The notes under the pieces are model-generated. The model made no database searches and was not told the origin of the DNA. It worked only from the letters and a program-made list of their open reading frames with translations. The position numbers and the translations under genes were made by a program. Of a stretch of 64,000 bases of DNA, positions 55,604 through 63,319 are shown one piece after another (position 1 is the first letter of the stretch; every line of letters starts with the position of its first letter). Location of the stretch: assembly GCA_040754425.1 (NCBI GenBank), contig JBFMCR010000014.1:1-64000 (forward strand), in the 5' to 3' direction. This DNA comes from UBA6918 sp040754425. GTDB lineage: Bacteria > Pseudomonadota > Gammaproteobacteria > Burkholderiales > Thiobacillaceae.

Positions 55604-56149
55604 TCATTCTTCCTTCAAAGCCCGTATTTCCGGCAGGTTGCGCCACAGCCCGTAGGCATCCATGCCGCAGCCGAACACGAATCGGTTGGGCACTTTCAGT
55701 CCGACGAAATCGGCCTGGATCGGTTTCGTGTTCCGGATTTCCTTGTCAGCCAGGACGGCAGTGTGCACCCTGGCCGCGCCCATTTCGATCAGCTTCTGCT
55801 TCACCGCGTAAAGCGTCTCGCCTTCATCGAGAATGTCATCTATGACCAGTACCGTGCGCCCCGTCACCGACTGGCCGGGAAGCACGCGCCACTCGACGGT
55901 TCCGCCCTGGGTCTTGCCGCGATAGCGCGTGACGTGCAGGTAATCGAACTCCAGCGGGAAATCGAGCCGCGGCAGCAGCTGTCCCGCGAACACGATGGCG
56001 CCGCCCATCACCGGAAGCACCAGCGGAAAGCGGTCGTGCAGCATATCGCTGATCTCCCGCCCCAGCCGATCCAGGCTGGCCTGCACGGCCTTGGCATCGG
56101 CAATCTCCTCCGAGGCCAGCAGGATGTCGCGCGCATCGTACTCGTTCAT
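55604..56149 (-). CDS. hpt: Hypoxanthine-guanine phosphoribosyltransferase
   Basis: A 181-residue type I PRTase. The PRPP-binding motif is VLVIDDILDEGETL. Other evidence: VLPVMGGAIVFAGQLLPRLDFPLEFDYLHVTRYRG (loop II/III), and the family C-terminus FVFGCGMDAYGLWRNLPEI. It converts hypoxanthine or guanine to IMP or GMP. The start ATG overlaps rlmB (ATGA). Next to a gene likely to release hypoxanthine from methylthioinosine, it could close a salvage loop. Confidence 0.92.
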   Translation of the reverse strand: MNEYDARDILLASEEIADAKAVQASLDRLGREISDMLHDRFPLVLPVMGGAIVFAGQLLPRLDFPLEFDYLHVTRYRGKTQGGTVEWRVLPGQSVTGRTVLVIDDILDEGETLYAVKQKLIEMGAARVHTAVLADKEIRNTKPIQADFVGLKVPNRFVFGCGMDAYGLWRNLPEIRALKEE

Positions 56150-56886
56150 GGAATCCCCCCCCTTTGTCGGGCGCTCTCGTACAAACAGATCGCGGCGGAT
56201 ACGGAAACGTTCAGGCTTTCCACCGTGCCGCCGATGGGAATGCGTGCCGCCTCGTCACAAGTCTTGCGCGTCAGCTGGCGCAGGCCTGCGCCTTCCGCGC
56301 CCAGCACCCAGGCGATGCCGCCCTTGGCGTCGATTTGGGCGATGGTCTTGTCCGCCCCCGCGTCCGCGGCCACCGTCCACACGCGGCGTTCTTTCAGTTC
56401 ATCGAGGCAGCGTGCGAGATTGGTCACCATGAGATAGGGCACGGTCTCTGCCGCGCCGCAGGCGACTTTCTCCACCGTTGCGTTGAGCCCCACCGCCTTG
56501 TCCTTGGGCGCGATCACGGCATGCGCCCCGAAGGCGTCGGCAGAGCGCAGGACCGCGCCCAGATTATGCGGGTCGGTGACGCCGTCGAGCACCACGACGA
56601 GCGGTGCGCCTTCGATGCCTTGCATCACTTCGTCGAGCGTGCGCGCCATGGCCACCGGTTCGACTTTCGCCACCACGCCCTGGTGTCGCGCCCCACCCAC
56701 CATCCTGTCCAGGCGGCTGCCGTCCGCGGTGCGCACGGCAAGCCCGGCACCGCTCATCAGCGCCAGCAGATCGCGCATGCGCGCGTCACTGCGACCCTCG
56801 TCGACCCAGACTTCTTTGATCGAACCAGGCGCTGCGCGCAGCCGCGCACGAATGGCATGGAAACCGTAGATCAAGCGTTCTTTCAT
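56146..56886 (-). CDS. rlmB: 23S rRNA (guanosine(2251)-2'-O)-methyltransferase
   Basis: A 246-residue SPOUT methyltransferase that modifies G2251 in the ribosomal P loop. Motifs: IYGFHAIRARLRAAPGSIKEVWVDEGR (N-terminal RNA-binding domain), VVLDGVTDPHNLGAVLRSADAFGAHAVI (motif 1), WVLGAEGAGLRQLTRKTC (motif 2) and IPIGGTVESLNVSVSAAICLYE (motif 3). The rnr-rlmB pair is the usual arrangement and the two overlap by 4 nt. Confidence 0.95.
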   Translation of the reverse strand: MKERLIYGFHAIRARLRAAPGSIKEVWVDEGRSDARMRDLLALMSGAGLAVRTADGSRLDRMVGGARHQGVVAKVEPVAMARTLDEVMQGIEGAPLVVVLDGVTDPHNLGAVLRSADAFGAHAVIAPKDKAVGLNATVEKVACGAAETVPYLMVTNLARCLDELKERRVWTVAADAGADKTIAQIDAKGGIAWVLGAEGAGLRQLTRKTCDEAARIPIGGTVESLNVSVSAAICLYESARQRGGIP

Positions 56887-59150
56887 GGTGCTTTCTTTTT
56901 GCTGCTCGTTCTTTTTTTGGCCGGCTTTTCGGTCTGTGCAGGCTCGATGCGCGATGGCTCCTCCGCCAGGGTGAAGTCGATCCTGCTGGTTTCGATGTCG
57001 GCGCGCACCACTTTCACGGTGACGCGGTCACCCAGGCGGAATCTTTTTCCCGTACGCTCGCCGATCAGCCAGTGCTTGCCCTGGTCATAATGGAAATAAT
57101 CCTGGCCCAGTTCGGTGACGTGCACCAGTCCTTCGACGAACACCTCGTCGAGCGCGACGAAGATGCCGAAGCTGGTGGCGGCGGACACCGTGCCGGTGTA
57201 GACGTTGCCGATGTGGTCGCGCATGTAATACGTCTTCAGCCAGGCCTCGACGTCTCGCGTGGCCTCGTCGGCGCGGCGTTCGGTCATGGAGCAGTGCATG
57301 CCGATCTCGGCCAGCGGCAGCCTGGCCGGCTTCTCCTTGTTGAGCTCAGCCTTGATGGCGCGGTGCACCAGGAGATCCGGATAGCGCCGGATGGGCGAGG
57401 TGAAATGGGTGTAATGGTCGTAGGCGAGGCCGAAGTGCCCGGCGTTGTCGGGGCTGTACATGGCCTGCTTGAGCGAGCGCAGCATCACGGTCTGCAAAAG
57501 CTGCGCGTCTGGCCGCTGCTTGATCTTCTCCAGCAACGCGGCATAGTCCCTGGCCTGCGGCTCGTCGCCGCCGCCCAGCTGCAGGCCGAACTCGGCAAGG
57601 AAAGCGCGCAGCGCCTGCAGTTTTTCCGGCGTCGGACCCTCGTGCACGCGATACAGCCCCGGGCGCTTGTTCCGGATGAGGAAATCGGCAGCGCAGGTGT
57701 TGGCCGCCAGCATGCACTCCTCGATCAGCTTGTGTGCATCGTTGCGGTGTACCGGCTCGATGCGGGTGATCTTGCCCTGGTCGTCGAACAGCATGCGCGT
57801 TTCCACGCTCTCGAAATCGATGGCGCCGCGCTTCTGGCGGTTTTTCAGCAGCAGATGGAAGAGCTTTTGCAGATTCAGCAAATGCGGCAGCAGCGCCTTG
57901 TGCTCTTTGCCCGGCTTTTCCTCGCCCGACAGCCAGTTCCACACCTGGGTGTAGGTAAGACGCGCGTGCGAGAACATCACCGCCGGGTAGAAGCGGTAGT
58001 CGCCCAGATCGCCGCTCGCGCTGATCTTCATGTCACACACCATGCACAGGCGTTCGACCTGCGGATTCAGCGAACACAGACCGTTGGACAGCGCCTCCGG
58101 CAGCATGGGAATGACGCGGCGCGGAAAATACACAGAATTGCCTCGGTCATAGGCCTCGCTGTCGAGCGCATCGCCCGGCTTCACGTAGTGCGAGACATCG
58201 GCGATCGCCACGACCAGGCGCCAGCCGCGACCGGACTTCTCGCAATAAACCGCGTCGTCGAAATCGCGCGCGGTTTCGCTGTCGATGGTGACGAGCGGAA
58301 TCCGCGTGATGTCCTCGCGCCCTTCCCAATCCTTTTTCAGCACCTTCTTGGGCAGCTTCTTCGCCTGCGCCTCGACTTCGGGCGGAAATACATGCGGCAG
58401 ATCGTGCTTTCTCAGCGCAATTTCGATTTCCATGCCCGGGCCGGTAAATTCGCCCAGCACCTCGATCACGCGCCCGATCGCCTCGGAATGTCGGGTAGGC
58501 CAGGATACGATCTCGACCGTCACCACCTGGCCTGATTTCGCCCCGGCGGCATATTCGCGCGGAATCAGGATGTCCTGGTTGATGCGGCGGTTCTCCGCGA
58601 CCAGGAAGCCGACGCCGTGCTCTTCGTAATAGCGCCCCACCACTTTTGTCAGCGTATGCTCGAGCACTTCGACGATCTTGCCTTCCGGGCGGCCACGGCG
58701 GTCCACCCCGGAAATGCGCGCCAGCACCTTGTCGCCGTGCAGCACCTGGTGCATTTCCTTGGGCGACAGAAACAGGTCTTCGCCGCCCTCGTCAGGCACC
58801 ACGAAGCCGAAGCCGTCGGGATGGCCTTCGACCCTGCCGCGGATCAAATCCAGTTTCGTCGGCAGGCACCATTCGTCTCGCCGGTTCTGCATCAACTGGC
58901 CGTCGCGCGCCATGGCGCCAAGGCGGCGCTGGAACAGCGGCAATTCGTCTTCGCGTATGTTCAGGAGTTCAGCAATGGCCCCGAAAGACATGGGCCGCCC
59001 CTCCTGCTCGAGAACCTGAATGATGAATTCTCGCGACGGCAAAGGCTGGCCGTATTTGGCCATTTCCCGCTCCAGAAAAGGGTCCTGGGCCCGCAGACCC
59101 TTGAATATGGATGACTTGCCGCGACCGCGGCCGGATTTCTTCGTTGACAA
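56883..59150 (-). CDS. rnr: Ribonuclease R
   Basis: A 755-residue processive 3'-5' exoribonuclease able to degrade structured RNA. Order: N-terminal helix-turn-helix (SREFIIQVLEQEGRPMSFGAIAELLNI), cold-shock domains, the RNB catalytic domain with the Asp cluster in TIDSETARDFDDAVY and DVSHYVKPGDALDSEAYDRGNSVYFP, an S1 domain (about 645-730), and a basic C-terminal tail. The start is most likely TTG at 59150 (LSTKKSGRGRGK), since the frame upstream runs back through the tRNA-Leu promoter and gene. It has an AAGGA Shine-Dalgarno. It overlaps rlmB. Confidence 0.95.
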   Translation of the reverse strand: MSTKKSGRGRGKSSIFKGLRAQDPFLEREMAKYGQPLPSREFIIQVLEQEGRPMSFGAIAELLNIREDELPLFQRRLGAMARDGQLMQNRRDEWCLPTKLDLIRGRVEGHPDGFGFVVPDEGGEDLFLSPKEMHQVLHGDKVLARISGVDRRGRPEGKIVEVLEHTLTKVVGRYYEEHGVGFLVAENRRINQDILIPREYAAGAKSGQVVTVEIVSWPTRHSEAIGRVIEVLGEFTGPGMEIEIALRKHDLPHVFPPEVEAQAKKLPKKVLKKDWEGREDITRIPLVTIDSETARDFDDAVYCEKSGRGWRLVVAIADVSHYVKPGDALDSEAYDRGNSVYFPRRVIPMLPEALSNGLCSLNPQVERLCMVCDMKISASGDLGDYRFYPAVMFSHARLTYTQVWNWLSGEEKPGKEHKALLPHLLNLQKLFHLLLKNRQKRGAIDFESVETRMLFDDQGKITRIEPVHRNDAHKLIEECMLAANTCAADFLIRNKRPGLYRVHEGPTPEKLQALRAFLAEFGLQLGGGDEPQARDYAALLEKIKQRPDAQLLQTVMLRSLKQAMYSPDNAGHFGLAYDHYTHFTSPIRRYPDLLVHRAIKAELNKEKPARLPLAEIGMHCSMTERRADEATRDVEAWLKTYYMRDHIGNVYTGTVSAATSFGIFVALDEVFVEGLVHVTELGQDYFHYDQGKHWLIGERTGKRFRLGDRVTVKVVRADIETSRIDFTLAEEPSRIEPAQTEKPAKKRTSSKKKAP

Positions 59151-59171
59151 TTTATACGCTTTCCTTAAAAT
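59144..59171 (+). promoter_or_regulatory. sigma70 promoter of tRNA-Leu
   Basis: TTGACA (59144-59149) and TAAAAT (59166-59171) are separated by 16 bp, starting transcription about 8 bp before the tRNA. The -35 hexamer overlaps the TTG start codon of the divergent rnr. Confidence 0.82.
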
Positions 59172-59184
59172 ACGCGGCTTCCGC

Positions 59185-59269
<85 letters not shown>

Positions 59270-59278
59270 CCGATGTAG

Positions 59279-59307
59279 AAAAAAGGCAGCTTGGGCTGCC
59301 TTTTTTT
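59279..59307 (+). terminator. Terminator of tRNA-Leu
   Basis: AAAAAAGGCAGC, a TTGG loop, and GCTGCCTTTTTTT form a 6-bp GC stem with a clean T run, 9 bp after the tRNA. Confidence 0.92.
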
Positions 59308-59453
59308 CGTTCTGCAAGCCGAATTATGCCACGCCAGCAAGCGCAGTTCTTCCAAAATGGCGGACAATGCGCTAGAAAGCAAACTGCATTGATGGACACG
59401 CCAATCAAGCCTGCCCATTAATCGGTTGAATCAAACCAATAAACAAAAAAGAC

Positions 59454-59482
59454 TTGCCAGTCTTTTATTTATTCAATAAATT
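59454..59482 (+). promoter_or_regulatory. sigma70-like promoter of the cytochrome pair
   Basis: TTGCCA (59454-59459) and TAAATT (59477-59482) are 17 bp apart, 31 bp before the start codon at 59514. The -35 lies inside the small inverted repeat AAAAGACT-TGCC-AGTCTTTT (59447-59466), which may be a terminator for upstream transcription or a regulatory site. Confidence 0.6.
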
Positions 59483-59513
59483 AGCAATTACTTATCATCG
59501 AGAGGGAGATGTT

Positions 59514-59900
59514 ATGTCGAGCAAATCCATTCTGATTCTTGCCACGGCTGCTATCGCCACCGCGCTGCTGGCAGGTTGCGGACAACAGGAAACCAAACCG
59601 CTGACTTATCAGACTGACATCAAACCCATCCTCGACCAGTATTGCGTGGAATGCCACAAAGCGGGCGGCCAGGGCACCGAAAAATCCGGCCTGCAACTCG
59701 ACACCTATGCCGCCACCATGCGCGGCACGAAATTCGGCCCCGTGGTGATCGCCGGCCAGTCCATCAACAGCACCCTGTATCGCTTAGTCTCCGGCAAGGC
59801 CGACCCCTCGCTGCGCATGCCGCACAACCAGGCGCCGCTGTCCGACGAGAACATCAACAAGATCAAGGACTGGATCGACCAGGGCGCAAAAGAGCAGTGA
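59514..59900 (+). CDS. c-type cytochrome lipoprotein
   Basis: A 128-residue exported lipoprotein: signal peptide MSSKSILILATAAIATALLAGC with lipobox L-L-A-G-C, then DIKPILDQYCVECHKAGGQGTEKSGLQLDTYAATMRGTK (c-type haem motif CVECH), and RMPHNQAPLSDENINKIKDWIDQGAKEQ, with the Met ligand in R-M-P. This is the small Planctomycete-type cytochrome c fold (PSD1/cytochrome C C-terminal family). It probably donates or accepts electrons at the outer face of the membrane. The Shine-Dalgarno GAGGGAG is well placed. Co-transcribed with the next gene (47-bp gap). Confidence 0.88.
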   Translation: MSSKSILILATAAIATALLAGCGQQETKPLTYQTDIKPILDQYCVECHKAGGQGTEKSGLQLDTYAATMRGTKFGPVVIAGQSINSTLYRLVSGKADPSLRMPHNQAPLSDENINKIKDWIDQGAKEQ

Positions 59901-59947
59901 CCCCTTTCTGAACATTGACCAAAAACATCAACCCCAAGGGCAACCCG

Positions 59948-60751
59948 ATGAACGGAAACCGGTTTATCCATTTCAAGTTCCTGCCGATGTCGCTGCGCAT
60001 GACCTACACCATGACCCTGCTGGTGCTGGGCGTCGGCTATCTCTTCGCCATGATCCAGGTGTTCGAGGTGCACGCCGGACGCGACGGCGACCCCATGCTC
60101 TCCGCCAACGACCTGCGCATCGCATACAGCGGCAACCCCAACGGCAGCCGTCTCGAGGCCGCGCTCAACGGCCCCATGCAGAGCATGCTGCCGGCCGAAG
60201 AACGTCAGGTAGTGATCCAGTGGGTGCACGACGGCGCATCTCGGGAAGGCTACGAGGCCAAAGTGAAATCCATCATGGACACGCGCTGCGTCATGTGCCA
60301 CAGCCCGGCCGCCAACCCGCACCTGCCGGACCTGACCAACTTCGATGGAGTCTCCAAGGTGACCGCAGTCGATACGGGCGTGAGCATCGCCACCCTGGTG
60401 CGCGTGTCCCACATCCACCTGTTCGGCATCACCTTCATCTTCTTCATCGTGAGCATGATCTTCGCGCACAGCTATCTGCGCCCGGTATGGATCAAGTGCA
60501 TAGTGATCATCATCCCCTTCCTCACCATCCTCATGGACATCGGCTCCTGGTACCTGACCAAGATGTGGCCGGCCTTTGCCTGGATGGTGATCGGCAGCGG
60601 CGCGCTGATGGGGATTTCCTTCGCCATCCAGTGGTTCACTTCCATGTACCAGATGTGGATTTACAAGCCCCCGCAGGAGTTGATCGAATGCGAAGGCCAG
60701 CTGCCTTTCATGGGCGGCGACAGCCCCAAGTGTGCGCCCTACAGGGAGTGA
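59948..60751 (+). CDS. Membrane-bound c-type cytochrome, unknown function
   Basis: A 267-residue inner-membrane protein with an N-terminal helix (about 18-38), a periplasmic loop carrying one CxxCH haem motif (RCVMCHSPA, about residue 116), and three or four C-terminal helices (about 145-255, with IHLFGITFIFFIVSMIFAH and MWPAFAWMVIGSGALMGISFAI). His residues in VSHIHLFG at the start of the C-terminal helices could be haem ligands. The frame opens at a TTG (59915), but ATG 59948 with AAGGG is better. It may pass electrons between the quinone pool and the lipoprotein cytochrome encoded upstream; this is inference. Confidence 0.75.
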   Translation: MNGNRFIHFKFLPMSLRMTYTMTLLVLGVGYLFAMIQVFEVHAGRDGDPMLSANDLRIAYSGNPNGSRLEAALNGPMQSMLPAEERQVVIQWVHDGASREGYEAKVKSIMDTRCVMCHSPAANPHLPDLTNFDGVSKVTAVDTGVSIATLVRVSHIHLFGITFIFFIVSMIFAHSYLRPVWIKCIVIIIPFLTILMDIGSWYLTKMWPAFAWMVIGSGALMGISFAIQWFTSMYQMWIYKPPQELIECEGQLPFMGGDSPKCAPYRE

Positions 60752-60792
60752 GCCGCTGCGGCGACCGGACGCAATTTTGGCGCGACGGCAAC

Positions 60793-60821
60793 AAAAAAGC
60801 CGGGGATTCCCCGGCTTTTTT
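60793..60821. terminator. Bidirectional terminator between the cytochrome operon and purA
   Basis: AAAAAAGCCGGGGA and TCCCCGGCTTTTTT are perfect complements around a single T, between convergent genes, with A and T runs on both sides. Confidence 0.93.
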
Positions 60822-60838
60822 GATGCATCAGCCTCGTC

Positions 60839-62131
60839 TTACTCGAAGGGATGGCGCTTGACGATGGTTTCCTCGCGGTCGGGGCCGGTGGAAATGATGT
60901 CGATCGGTACTTCGCAAAGCTGTTGCATGCGATCCAGGTAGGCGCGCGCATTGGCGGGCAGGCCGTCCACGGTCTTCACACCGACGGTGGAGTCCTTCCA
61001 GCCCGGCAGTTCCTCGTAGATGGGCTCGCAGTTGGCGAGCGTCTCCGCCCCCACCGGCAGGATGTCGCTCACCTGGCCGTCGATCTTGTAACCCACGCAG
61101 ATGCGCAGGGTCTCGAGGCCGTCAAGCACGTCGAGCTTGGTCACGCACAGGCCGGAAATGCCGTTGATCTGGATGGCGCGCTTGAGTGCCGCGGCATCGA
61201 ACCAGCCGCAGCGGCGCGCGCGGCCGGTGGTGGCGCCGAACTCGTGGCCCTTCTCGCCCAGGTACTTGCCCACGTCATCGAACAATTCGGTCGGGAACGG
61301 GCCGGAGCCGACGCGCGTAGTGTAGGCCTTGGTGATGCCCAGCACATAGTGCATGGAGGACGGGCCCATGCCAGTACCGGTGGATGCGCCGCCAGCGGTG
61401 CAGTTGCTGGAGGTAACGAACGGATAGGTGCCGTGATCAATATCCAACAGCGTGCCCTGTGCACCCTCGAACAACAGGTTGTCGCCGTTCTTGTTGGCTT
61501 CGTACAGCGCACGTGGCACGTCGGCCACCAGCGGCTTGATGCGCTCGGCCATGCGCATGGCGTCGTCCAGGGTCTTGCTGAAATCGACCGGCTCGGCCTT
61601 GAAGTAGTTCTTCAGCATGAAGTTGTGATGGTCGAGCACCTCGCCCAGCTTGGCGGCGAAGCGCTCGCGATGGAACAGGTCCTGCACGCGGATGGCGCGG
61701 CGCGCGACCTTGTCCTCGTAGGCCGGGCCGATGCCGCGGCCGGTGGTGCCGATCTTGCTAGCGCCCTTGGCGATCTCGCGCGCCTTGTCCAGTGCCACAT
61801 GGTGCGGCAGGATGAGCGGCGTGGCTTCGGAAATCTTAAGGCGGCCATTGACGCTGACGCCAGCGGCGGCAAGCATGTCGATTTCTTCCAGCAGCGCTTC
61901 CGGCGACAGCACCACGCCATTGCCGATATAGCAGGTCACATTGTCGCGCAGGATGCCGGACGGAATGAGGTGCAGCACGGTCTTCCTGCCGTTGACCACC
62001 AGGGTGTGGCCGGCGTTGTGGCCGCCCTGGAAGCGCACCACACCCTGGGCACGGTCGGTCAGCCAGTCGACGATTTTCCCCTTGCCCTCATCGCCCCATT
62101 GCGTGCCGATGACGACGACATTCTTGGCCAT
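60839..62131 (-). CDS. purA: Adenylosuccinate synthetase
   Basis: A 430-residue enzyme joining IMP and aspartate with GTP on the path to AMP. Signatures: GTQWGDEGKGKIVDWLTD (P-loop-like), GGHNAGHTLVVNG, IGTTGRGIGPAYEDKVARRAIRVQDL, FEGAQGTLLDIDHGTYPFVTSSNCT and GRARRCGWFDAAALKRA. The length is canonical (432 in E. coli). It is 24 bp downstream of hisZ. Confidence 0.98.
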   Translation of the reverse strand: MAKNVVVIGTQWGDEGKGKIVDWLTDRAQGVVRFQGGHNAGHTLVVNGRKTVLHLIPSGILRDNVTCYIGNGVVLSPEALLEEIDMLAAAGVSVNGRLKISEATPLILPHHVALDKAREIAKGASKIGTTGRGIGPAYEDKVARRAIRVQDLFHRERFAAKLGEVLDHHNFMLKNYFKAEPVDFSKTLDDAMRMAERIKPLVADVPRALYEANKNGDNLLFEGAQGTLLDIDHGTYPFVTSSNCTAGGASTGTGMGPSSMHYVLGITKAYTTRVGSGPFPTELFDDVGKYLGEKGHEFGATTGRARRCGWFDAAALKRAIQINGISGLCVTKLDVLDGLETLRICVGYKIDGQVSDILPVGAETLANCEPIYEELPGWKDSTVGVKTVDGLPANARAYLDRMQQLCEVPIDIISTGPDREETIVKRHPFE

Positions 62132-62155
62132 GCTGTGTTTCTCCTAGAGGTTTGA

Positions 62156-63124
62156 TTATTCGCCCGGCGCGGCTTCCACCAGCTCGCGCAGGTCGAGACT
62201 GAATCCGGTCGCAGGACGCGCGCGGCCGAAGGCGCGTCCGGCCTCGTCGTAGCGTCCGCCCAGGGCGATGGCGCGGCTGTGGCCGCCGGTATAGGCGGCG
62301 AACACCACGCCGCTGTGATAGCCGTAGCCGCGCAGCTCGGCCAGATCGAGCGCTAACTCGATGCCCCGCCCCTGCAGTGAACTCGTCAGGTGTTCCAGCC
62401 TGTCGAGCGCGGCGCGGATTCGGGCATCGTCGGGCAGATCCGCGCGCGCCGCCTGCAGGGTCTCCGTCCCGCCATACAAGCGGGTCAGCGCCTCCAGCGC
62501 CCGGGCCCGCGCCGCATCCAGTCCTGCGCAGATTTCCGCGACCTCGTCCGCCGCCTTGGACTGCAGGGCCTTGAACAGCGAGGACTCCACTTCGGGCGGC
62601 AGAGCCATTTCTTCGACCAGCGCACGATAGATGCCGACATGTCCGATGTCGAGCTGGATGTTTTTCAGTCCCGCAGACTGCAGGGCATCCAGCATCAGGC
62701 CGAGGATTTCCAGGTCGCCCTCGACCCCGGCCACGCCGTATAGCTCCGCGCCGAGCTGCATGGGCTCGCGCGAGTGATAGACGCCGTCCGGCAAGGTGTG
62801 CAGCACGCTGCCGGCATAACACAGGCGGTTGACCGGGTTGTGGCCCAGCAGGTGGGCGTCGATGCGCGCCACCTGCGGCGTCATGTCGGCGCGCACGCCC
62901 ATCATGCGTCCGGTAAGCTGATCGACCAGCTTGAAAGTCTTCAGATCGAGGTCGGAGCCGGTGCCGGTGAGCAGCGAATCGACGTATTCGATGAGCGGCG
63001 GCACCACCAGTTCGTAGCCGCGGCCGCGGAACAGGTCGAGCATGGCACGGCGCACGCCTTCCAGCCTCCAGGCCTTGGGCGGAAGCAGGTCTTCGATGTT
63101 TTCGGGAAGCAGCCAGGCGCGCAT
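62156..63124 (-). CDS. hisZ: ATP phosphoribosyltransferase regulatory subunit HisZ
   Basis: A 322-residue paralogue of histidyl-tRNA synthetase that lacks the anticodon-binding domain and binds the short HisG to make the first enzyme of histidine synthesis. Evidence: LPPKAWRLEGVRRAMLDLFRGRGYELVVPPLIEYVDSLLTG, VRADMTPQVARIDA (motif 2-like) and LCYAGSVLHT. It ends soon after ALGGRYDEAGRAFGRARPATGFSLDL (motif 3), so it is at the short end for the family (commonly 320-390). It is 3 bp from the DUF2065 gene. A short HisG is expected elsewhere. Confidence 0.9.
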   Translation of the reverse strand: MRAWLLPENIEDLLPPKAWRLEGVRRAMLDLFRGRGYELVVPPLIEYVDSLLTGTGSDLDLKTFKLVDQLTGRMMGVRADMTPQVARIDAHLLGHNPVNRLCYAGSVLHTLPDGVYHSREPMQLGAELYGVAGVEGDLEILGLMLDALQSAGLKNIQLDIGHVGIYRALVEEMALPPEVESSLFKALQSKAADEVAEICAGLDAARARALEALTRLYGGTETLQAARADLPDDARIRAALDRLEHLTSSLQGRGIELALDLAELRGYGYHSGVVFAAYTGGHSRAIALGGRYDEAGRAFGRARPATGFSLDLRELVEAAPGE

Positions 63125-63127
63125 GGG

Positions 63128-63316
63128 CTATTTCGCGAGCAGAATGAGCGCCAGCCCGGCCAGCATGGAAACCGCGCCGATGAAGCGCAACTGGCCGTCG
63201 CGCAATTCGATGGCGCGGCGAAACGCCTCGCGCCAGGCCGCCGGCGCAGCGAACGGCAACAGGCCTTCGAACAACAGCATGAGGCCAAAGGCCATGACGA
63301 GTTCGCCCACGCCCAT
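63128..63316 (-). CDS. DUF2065 family membrane protein
   Basis: A 62-residue protein with two membrane helices (about 4-22 and 43-60). The short polar middle with A-A-W-R-E-A-F-R and R-x-x-G is the DUF2065 pattern. It always sits next to hflC in betaproteobacteria; its function is unknown, though a role with the HflKC complex is plausible. It lies 3 bp downstream of hflC and 3 bp upstream of hisZ. Confidence 0.88.
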   Translation of the reverse strand: MGVGELVMAFGLMLLFEGLLPFAAPAAWREAFRRAIELRDGQLRFIGAVSMLAGLALILLAK

Positions 63317-63319
63317 GAA

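Noticed and set aside
55480..55640. Repetitive protein of HPSPFTL units across the heptamer array
   Set aside because: The array is a 7-bp repeat, so any frame gives a repeating peptide. It is non-coding DNA between hpt and the phosphorylase gene, with no start or family.
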